From Yamagishiella unicocca (Eukaryota > Chlorophyta > Chlorophyceae > Chlamydomonadales > Volvocaceae), in assembly GCA_003116995.1 (NCBI GenBank), contig BDSL01000006.1:124001-188000 (forward strand): DNA of 64,000 nt, in the 5' to 3' direction. The notes under the pieces were generated by a model. The model searched no databases. It was given only the letters and a program-made list of their open reading frames with translations, and was not told the DNA's origin. The translations under genes were made by a program, and so were the position numbers. Within the stretch, counting starts at the first letter, position 1. Every line of letters begins with the position of its first letter. Shown here piece by piece: positions 57,992 through 64,000 of this stretch.

Positions 57992-58174
57992 ACACCTCCC
58001 TCCAACCAGCAATTCATGCTCGTACGATAACAGAAACGCAGCCTCCAATACACTTGTATGAGTTGCAGTAAGGATTTCCCTCAAGAAGCCCTGCGAAGCT
58101 GTTTTTGGCTGCCTAACTGGGTAATCCTCGCCCGAGGTGACACGCCATGCCGAAGACAGCAAAGTTTGGTTTGC

Positions 58175-58531
58175 TCAAGGAATGAAAGCCTCAGGAGGAG
58201 GGGGCAAAAGCTGCCCACCTCGGGAGTCCATCAGCCACACCAGTGCCAGGTAGCCAATGCCCAAAATGGCAGAGATGGCTCCAGTAACAATGGCCGTGCC
58301 CTGGCCCTTCTGCAATAGGGGCGCGTTTGCCTCCACCTTCTTTACCTCAACGCCCTCTCCAGAAGTTGACGGAACTCCAGCGGCAGGCTTGGGCGTCGGT
58401 GTCGCCTCAGACGGCGCCTGCTCCGCTCGGCAGCGAAGGCTGCCACGCGACTGCTTGCATACCGGCGGCGCACACCGGCGGCCTACAGTACGCGTCGTTA
58501 ATGCAGCAGCGTGATTGTGAGCGAGCATCAT
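58175..58531 (-). CDS. Small chloroplast-targeted single-pass membrane protein (118 aa)
   Basis: Single exon, ATG at 58531. The first 35 residues (MMLAHNHAAALTTRTVGRRC and a following RGSLRCRA) are rich in Ala, Thr, Ser and Arg with almost no acid, as in chloroplast transit peptides. A Pro/Ser/Lys linker follows. Residues about 83-104 (TAIVTGAISAILGIGYLALV) form one membrane helix, and the protein ends MDSRGGQLLPPPPEAFIP. The helix followed by a PPPPEAF end resembles an uncharacterised family of green-lineage plastid proteins as I recall it; I do not know its function. It probably sits in thylakoid or envelope. A neighbour on the opposite strand starts 455 bases away. Confidence 0.75.
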   Translation of the reverse strand: MMLAHNHAAALTTRTVGRRCAPPVCKQSRGSLRCRAEQAPSEATPTPKPAAGVPSTSGEGVEVKKVEANAPLLQKGQGTAIVTGAISAILGIGYLALVWLMDSRGGQLLPPPPEAFIP

Positions 58532-58986
58532 GGTGTCTGTTCGGGGACGTGCTGAATCGCGGTCTGTCTGTGTGTGGTTCTAGGCGCTCGGTGGTGATTA
58601 TGTAACCAGCGACTGTCGTGGTTATCCAGTCGAAAACGGATGCACTCAGGGCTCGTGCCGACAACGAATGTGAGTGCATGCGCTGGGCCAGTGATATCTC
58701 GTCCGGACTATGCCGTACGGGATTCGAACAACCTCAGGCTTGCCATACGTGCTTGTATGATGAATACTGGTGATGGAATCATGTTTGATGGAAAGCGCTG
58801 CTCAATATTCTGCTTGTCTTCATATTTGATCAACCAGTGCTGCGTCTGTGTGTTGCGTCAGCCTGCCCGGAACGCACGTGAGGCAATGAAACGTGTGCCA
58901 GATGTAGCCGAATTTCACAATGGTGTCCATGTAAAGCGTTCGGCGTAGCGATAACGCCTCTAAATCGGCTTCGCCCCTCGCTCGCG

Positions 58987-59158
58987 ATGTCGGATTGGAG
59001 CCAGGACGTCGCCCAGCAACGTACAGCTATCATGCACCGCAAGTGAGTTCATGGAGGTCTGGCTGGCCCGCTAATTCGTGTGCAGTTTCAAGGAAACCCC
59101 CAAACTGCTCAAACTTGCAGAACTCGTAGCGAAAACTTTGGCTTCCTTGGCAATCTAG
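58987..59158 (+). CDS. Candidate 42-aa spliced small ORF upstream of the bZIP gene
   Basis: Exons 58987-59042 and 59086-59158. The first has an ATG and a GTGAGT donor; the second follows a tgtgcag acceptor and closes phase. The 43-base intron is very short for this organism, a weakness. The peptide reads MSDWSQDVAQQRTAIMHRNF then KETPKLLKLAELVAKTLASL and AI, an amphipathic, helix-rich sequence without a known domain. It ends 183 bases before the bZIP start. It may be a separate micro-gene or an upstream ORF in the bZIP leader. A second mini-ORF (MDKN) starts at 59301, also before the bZIP ATG. Confidence 0.4.
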
Positions 59159-59341
59159 GAAGCTTTGGTATTGTTGAGGTACGTTCCGTGTTGGCCTCAG
59201 CACAATCCCTTACAGTCCCTAAGGTAGGGTACTGCACTGTGGTCCCCGCAGAGTGCTGGCGTTATTGGAGGCCGCCTACACGCGGCGAGCTCACCGTCTA
59301 ATGGACAAGAATTGAGCAGAGAAGCTGCAACCAGCTGCTCT

Positions 59342-62036
59342 ATGGACACTGACCGTGGGCCTGGCGAGCAGCAAGAAGCTTGCGACGCCAGCGACGACAT
59401 AACGACGCTGCCCCACCAGCAACATGTTGACCGCAGGAGAACCGGTCGAACTGCTCGTGCTCCGACCACGGGTGGTAGTCATGCAGGCATCCCAGCTGCA
59501 TCAGGGGCAGCGGCAGCATCGCAAGCGACGGGCAGCTGGTCTGAGGGACCCGATTTCGCTGGCCGGTTTGGCCTTCCTGCCGGTGCAACGGCAACCCATA
59601 GCCAGAACTTACAGGCATGCGAGCGCGCAGCTCTGCCGTTGCCTGGTGAGCTGACAGGCTCAGGCGTCTCGCTGACGTCAGCGCATGGCGCGTGGCGCCA
59701 GCCGTGCGAAACATTCCTGGGCCCGTCCCCATTCACGGCTCGAAGCATTCTGCAGTCGTGCTCGGTCTCAGGTCCGGGCTTTATGGCCGGTCAACCACTT
59801 CAGGGCTTCTCCTTCACCCAAGCGCACACCCACGTCCGGAGCCATAGCTATAGCTACAATGGGCTGCAGGGCGGCGATCCTGGGCTGCCACCTGGCACAG
59901 GCTCTGCGCACGACCTCACCTCTGGCGTGCTGCCGTCCCACCTGCCCCTGCTCGCGGCCATGCCCCGGCCCGAGCGCCATCCGTCCGTCGGGTACGGCAG
60001 TTCGGCATCCATGGGCCCTGACCTTAAGCCGACTGAATTGGGTCCGGGCGGTTCAGCTGGGGCTCCGGACGTTGGCCGCATGGACAGCTTTGGCGCTCGT
60101 TGCGTCACTAGTGGGAACGGGACGTCAAATGGCGAGGCGGCGGCGGTGTCAGGGGATCAGGACCAGCAGTTGCCTGATGCGGGCCGCGGAGCTGTCGGCG
60201 GCTTAAGCCGCTCCCGCGCGCGGGGTGGCCGGGCCGGTGGCGGCGCTGGCAGCGGCGAAGGAGGCGAGGGCGAGGGAGGCGTCCGTGGGCGAAGGGATAG
60301 CGCCGCGAAGGACAAGCAGCGCGGGAGCAACGGAAAGACGAGCCGGGAGCTGCTGCTGCTGGACCCCAAGCGAGTACGGCGCATCATAGCCAATCGCATG
60401 GTAGGCGAGCCGTGACAGAAACACCAAGGCTTGGGTAGCGGTACCGTATGTTGCGTCCTGGCGATAGGCCGAGTTGCGTGGGGTTGTGGGCCTTCTTTTC
60501 CGGACGCCGTTGCCCACAGCCCATGTGCTTCTTTCCGGGCAGCCGGTAGTCGTTGTAGATTGCAGCTGGCCTGAGTAAAGACCTGTAACTACTGACCTGC
60601 TGGTACGTCTTGCGCCTGTGAACTTTCACTCGCCACCCACCCAACCTCCGCCACCCACCCACTTACCGGTACGACCAAACGGCCCTGTCCGGCGGTGTCC
60701 TGCCTCCCTCCCCCACCAGAGCGCCGCAAAGTCCAAGGAGAGGAAGCAGCAGTATACGGAGCAGCTGGAGCAAATGTTGGACGACGCCGCGGCTGAGCGA
60801 GAGGGGCTTATGCAGCAGCTGGAGCGGTTGCGTGTGGACGGCCAGGCGCTGGAGAGCTACGCGATGGGGGTGCGGCAGGAAGCCCAGCAGGTGGAGGCGC
60901 AGCTGGTGGCGGTCCGGCAGCAGGGTGAGGCGCTGCTGAAGCACCTATGCGCTGCGCGTGTGGGCCCGGCGCCGGCGCATGTAGACGCGTCTGCCGCTGC
61001 GGCCGCCGCCGCAGTGGTGGTGCCGCTGCCCCAGCTGGCGGAGCTGCTGACGGAGCCGCTGTCGCCAGAGGACATGGAGGCGCTGGAGCAGGCGGGACAG
61101 GGGCAGGACCAGCAGCCGGGACAGGGGCCGCAGCGGCTGGCAGCGTTGGCGCCAAAACTGATGCCGTCGGTGGCGCAAGTGGGGTCGGTGCAGCCGGTAA
61201 GGCTACCCAGGCTGCCATCGCAGTCGGTCCAGCAAGCGCCCCCGGGGCTGCCGCCGGCCCCCAGCGCTGGGTTGTCCCTCCAACAGCAACCCCACCCGCA
61301 GGACGTGAGCGGCCTGCAGCAGCGGCAGCAGGCGCTTGCTGGCGGCGGCAGCACGTGGGGCCATCACCGCCCAACGCAGAGCGCCGACGCCGCTACCATG
61401 ATGTGCCTGGTGTCGCAGCTGGGGTTTCCGGGCGCCATTGATGCTGACATGGCCGGGGAGCTGGGGCCGGCCTACCACCGGATGCCGGAGGCCACGGGCC
61501 GCCTGCAGGGCAGCGCAGGCGTGGGAGTGGGCTCGGGGCTCGGGGCGGCGGGCTTGCCCGTGGCTGGAGGCGGCCCAGGCAAGAACAGCCTCAGTTTGCC
61601 TGGACCGATGGATATGGCGCGCCACCGCGCGGCCGCGGAAGCCCTGGCCGCAGCGGAGGTCCTCGCAGCGGCCAGCGGCCAGCCCCTTACGTCCCCGCTG
61701 CCCACCTCGTGCGCGATGAGGGGTTCGGACTTCGGCTCCACAGTCGGGGGAGCGCAGGCGTCCCCCGGCGGCGCCGGCGGCGCGGTGGCGATGGATTTGG
61801 GCTTGGGGCTGAGTCTGGAACAGCTTGGCGTGGGTTTGCCGCCGCGCCGCGTTGCCGCTGGCGATGTTGGCGGCGGCTTTCCTCTGGCCGGAGGTGCGGA
61901 CTTGTTCGGCGCAGGCGCCCATGGTGGTGGTGGTGGTGGCCTGCAGCCGCAGCTGCAGCCTTCGCTGCCCTTCCCCGGGCGCCAGGTCACGACGGCACTT
62001 CGGCCGCCGGTCACGACGGACACCTGGCGGCAATAG
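59342..62036 (+). CDS. Group I-type bZIP transcription factor (791 aa, two exons)
   Basis: Exons 59342-60400 and 60720-62036, phase 0. The intron falls inside the DNA-binding basic region. Residues 1-330 are low complexity, including a Gly/Arg-rich stretch (SRSRARGGRAGGGAGSGEGG). The basic region LDPKRVRRIIANRM joins SAAKSKERKQQYTEQLEQML across the intron (about residues 341-372). The invariant Asn is followed eight residues later by Lys instead of Arg (N-R-M-S-A-A-K-S-K), the mark of plant group I bZIPs such as VIP1 and RSG. A Leu-rich zipper (LEQMLDDAAAEREGLMQQLE and on) runs to about residue 430. The rest is Gln/Gly/Ala-rich, typical of activation regions. Plant relatives respond to osmotic or mechanical cues; the role here is not known. 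The first in-frame ATG was chosen. Confidence 0.9.
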
Positions 62037-64000
62037 TAAGGTGTCACAACACTGCGCAGCATGAGTATGCAGTTGGGTGGTGCGAATGGAACCTGCGCGT
62101 CCCCCGTAGGGCTGCGAGGTACTGGCGGCTTACGCAAGGCTGCGCGGGCAATGGTCGGCGGGGAGATTGCACCGAGCAGAGGCTTGACCGACAGAATCGC
62201 CGCTGTGCCGAGCTGCTAGGGTTGCTTGCTACTGGTTTTTGCAGTTATCGAATACTAGTAATACATGGTGCTTAGGAATGCGGCAGGGGCTTTTGCTGTA
62301 GATGTCGGCTCGCCAGCAAGCAAGCAAGTACTGAAATCCGGTCTTTGAATGGCGCTGGCGCGAGTGGTGTACGGATGCACCGTGTAAGAGTGTATAGCTG
62401 TGTAGTAGGGCGTCGTTGGAGGCTGGCTGTACGGGAGTTAGCTGGCGGCGTTGATGAGTCGTTGCCAATTGGGCGGACATGGATAACAAACTGCGCAGCC
62501 CAGGGGCTAGCATTTTAGGAGGTATTAATGGGCGCATCGCATCATGGTGATTGGAACCGATAGGGCTAGTGGCTTGGGAGGAAGTTGGTGCCGGGTGAGG
62601 GTGAGGTTGCGTTGGGGCCTCCTCAAATGGCCGTGTGGCTTGTCGTGCAGGTCCTTCGAGACGAGGACCAGCTGGCGGTTTTGTATACTCATAGGGGGAC
62701 GTGGTTGTACCGGTCCTAGACCCTGGTTTGAAACTGTACGAAGGGGTGTTGGCAGTAGTTGGGTGTTCGAGTAAGCTACCATGACTGGCGACCGTACCGT
62801 ATACGATATGCGTATGCGTCGACAGCGCAGGGAATCGGCACATTGCAGCTGTGCTGGTGGCTTTGTCGCTTGGACGTATCGGTATGCGAATGAAGACACA
62901 GCGGGCGCTTCGAATTATTTACAAGGGAACTCATCCCTCAATAGCTACCCAATAACCGCCCACGCTGAGGTTGGTAGTGGCCGACACGTGGGCGCACTGC
63001 AACCGACCAAGTTGTAAGGACATGTTGTACACTTCACTATGCCTGCTCAACAGGAGCCAGGAAATGAAACCCGAAGATAGATGACCTGAGTGACCACCAC
63101 ATTATCTGCAAACCAGGAAACTAAACAACAGGGCACCGAAGAATGACGCTCAGTCGGCATGCCCGTCGCCCCGGGAGTCAACTCGCCTGTGCCCTCCCTC
63201 GAACACGGCAACCCATATGTCAAGCAACCAGTACAATGGGTCAACGACCGGACAGCTGAGTCGGGTGTATTATGTAGCAGGGGAAAGCAGTGGCTATACC
63301 TCTAGTGGTGATGTCGCAAAATATACGTACTTAGTCCTGACAACGGGGAGTAAAAGCGTATGATAATTTGGGCCTGTAAAGCCCAAGTAGGTGTTACGAC
63401 GCAGGTACAGCCACCAACTTGACAGAAGCCTCGCCGCACTGCAGCCGTGCACACCACCTCCAACGACCGTCGCGGCATGCGCAGTGCAACAAGCACAACA
63501 ACAGCAGGCGTAGCCGTATGCATTTAGTTCCGCGCGCAACGCGGCGTGCGCAGCCTTTTGGTAAGTCAAAGCCCATTGGGGTGGCGCCTCGACTTGACAG
63601 GGCGCAATTGTACTTCTTCAGGCCGCGCGGGTGCGCGAACTGAAGTGTCCTTTGCAGGAAACCCGCGCGCAGCTACCTACAGCCGTAAGCTCGCGCACAC
63701 GACGGGTCGACCCGTGACGCAACCGTTTATGGAACCCAAGAAAACACGCAGACAAAGAAAGACACGGTACTTGTCCTTTCGACGATGGTCGCATCACATG
63801 TATTGCGCTCCCCCATTGGGGTATCCTCACTGCCCCCTATTGGCGATGACGATGTGGCAAATGCGGGCCAGGGAATCGCACGTCGTGTGGACAGCTGCGC
63901 CCCAACCACAACGGACTTCCCAAACCTCCAGATTCGGAGCAGAAGCCCGCCACAAATGCCTTATCGCGCCCTATGGCACCTTCTACACAAACGCGCTAAC
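62037..64000. other. bZIP 3' UTR and following intergenic DNA
   Basis: TGTAA occurs at 62393-62397 (355 bases after the stop) and again at 63013-63017; either could end the bZIP transcript. Beyond this no exon chain, RNA gene or repeat array was seen up to the window end. Confidence 0.45.

Noticed and set aside
60808..62137. Minus-strand ORFs opposite the bZIP gene (up to 276 codons)
   Set aside because: Shadows of a GC-rich, low-complexity exon; the plus strand holds the bZIP zipper in phase.

Overview
The window reads as nuclear DNA of a volvocine (Chlamydomonas/Volvox-type) green alga. The reasons are GC-rich coding exons separated by many short GT-AG introns, TGTAA polyadenylation signals, long Ala/Gly/Pro/Gln-rich insertions inside conserved domains, many minisatellites, and plant/algal families (SKP1, MLO, group I bZIP, a chloroplast-targeted small protein). 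No bacterial operons, rRNA or tRNA genes were seen. The species cannot be fixed from the sequence. The intergenic DNA is AT-richer than the exons, so a Volvox/Gonium-like genome is as plausible as Chlamydomonas itself.

Layout: the C-terminus of a triose-phosphate/nucleotide-sugar transporter (2-307, +); a ten-exon divergent aldehyde dehydrogenase (1758-6251, +); a leucine-rich-repeat protein with a His-rich tail (12941-9467, -); SKP1 (14120-15402, +); an unrecognised 454-residue protein (17782-16081, -); a tandem U-box plus telobox-Myb-like protein (25509-19680, -); a divergent pair of predicted secreted coiled-coil proteins (29935-27090, - and 30471-33374, +); a very large MLO protein ending in EF-hands (46090-36549, -); the splicing factor CWC24/RNF113 (46771-47787, +); a membrane RING-H2 ligase (51904-50029, -); a 3.3-kb transposon with terminal inverted repeats, a target-site duplication and a broken adenine-methyltransferase-like domain (53420-56692); the diphthamide protein DPH4 (57089-57950, +); a small plastid membrane protein (58531-58175, -); a 42-residue spliced ORF (58987-59158, +); and a group I bZIP factor (59342-62036, +).

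Exon boundaries were read by eye by requiring GT-AG borders and continuous reading phase. For most genes every junction closes in phase, so the models are stronger than single ORFs, but none has transcript support here. The genes do not form one pathway. Three relate to ubiquitin (SKP1, U-box, RING-H2) and two are tied to calcium or nucleic-acid signalling (MLO-EF hand, bZIP).

The observations most worth following are the MLO protein with built-in EF-hands and an ~830-residue loop insertion, the double U-box/Myb fusion, the head-to-head secreted coiled-coil pair, and the complete transposon with its 'aatccc' subterminal repeats.
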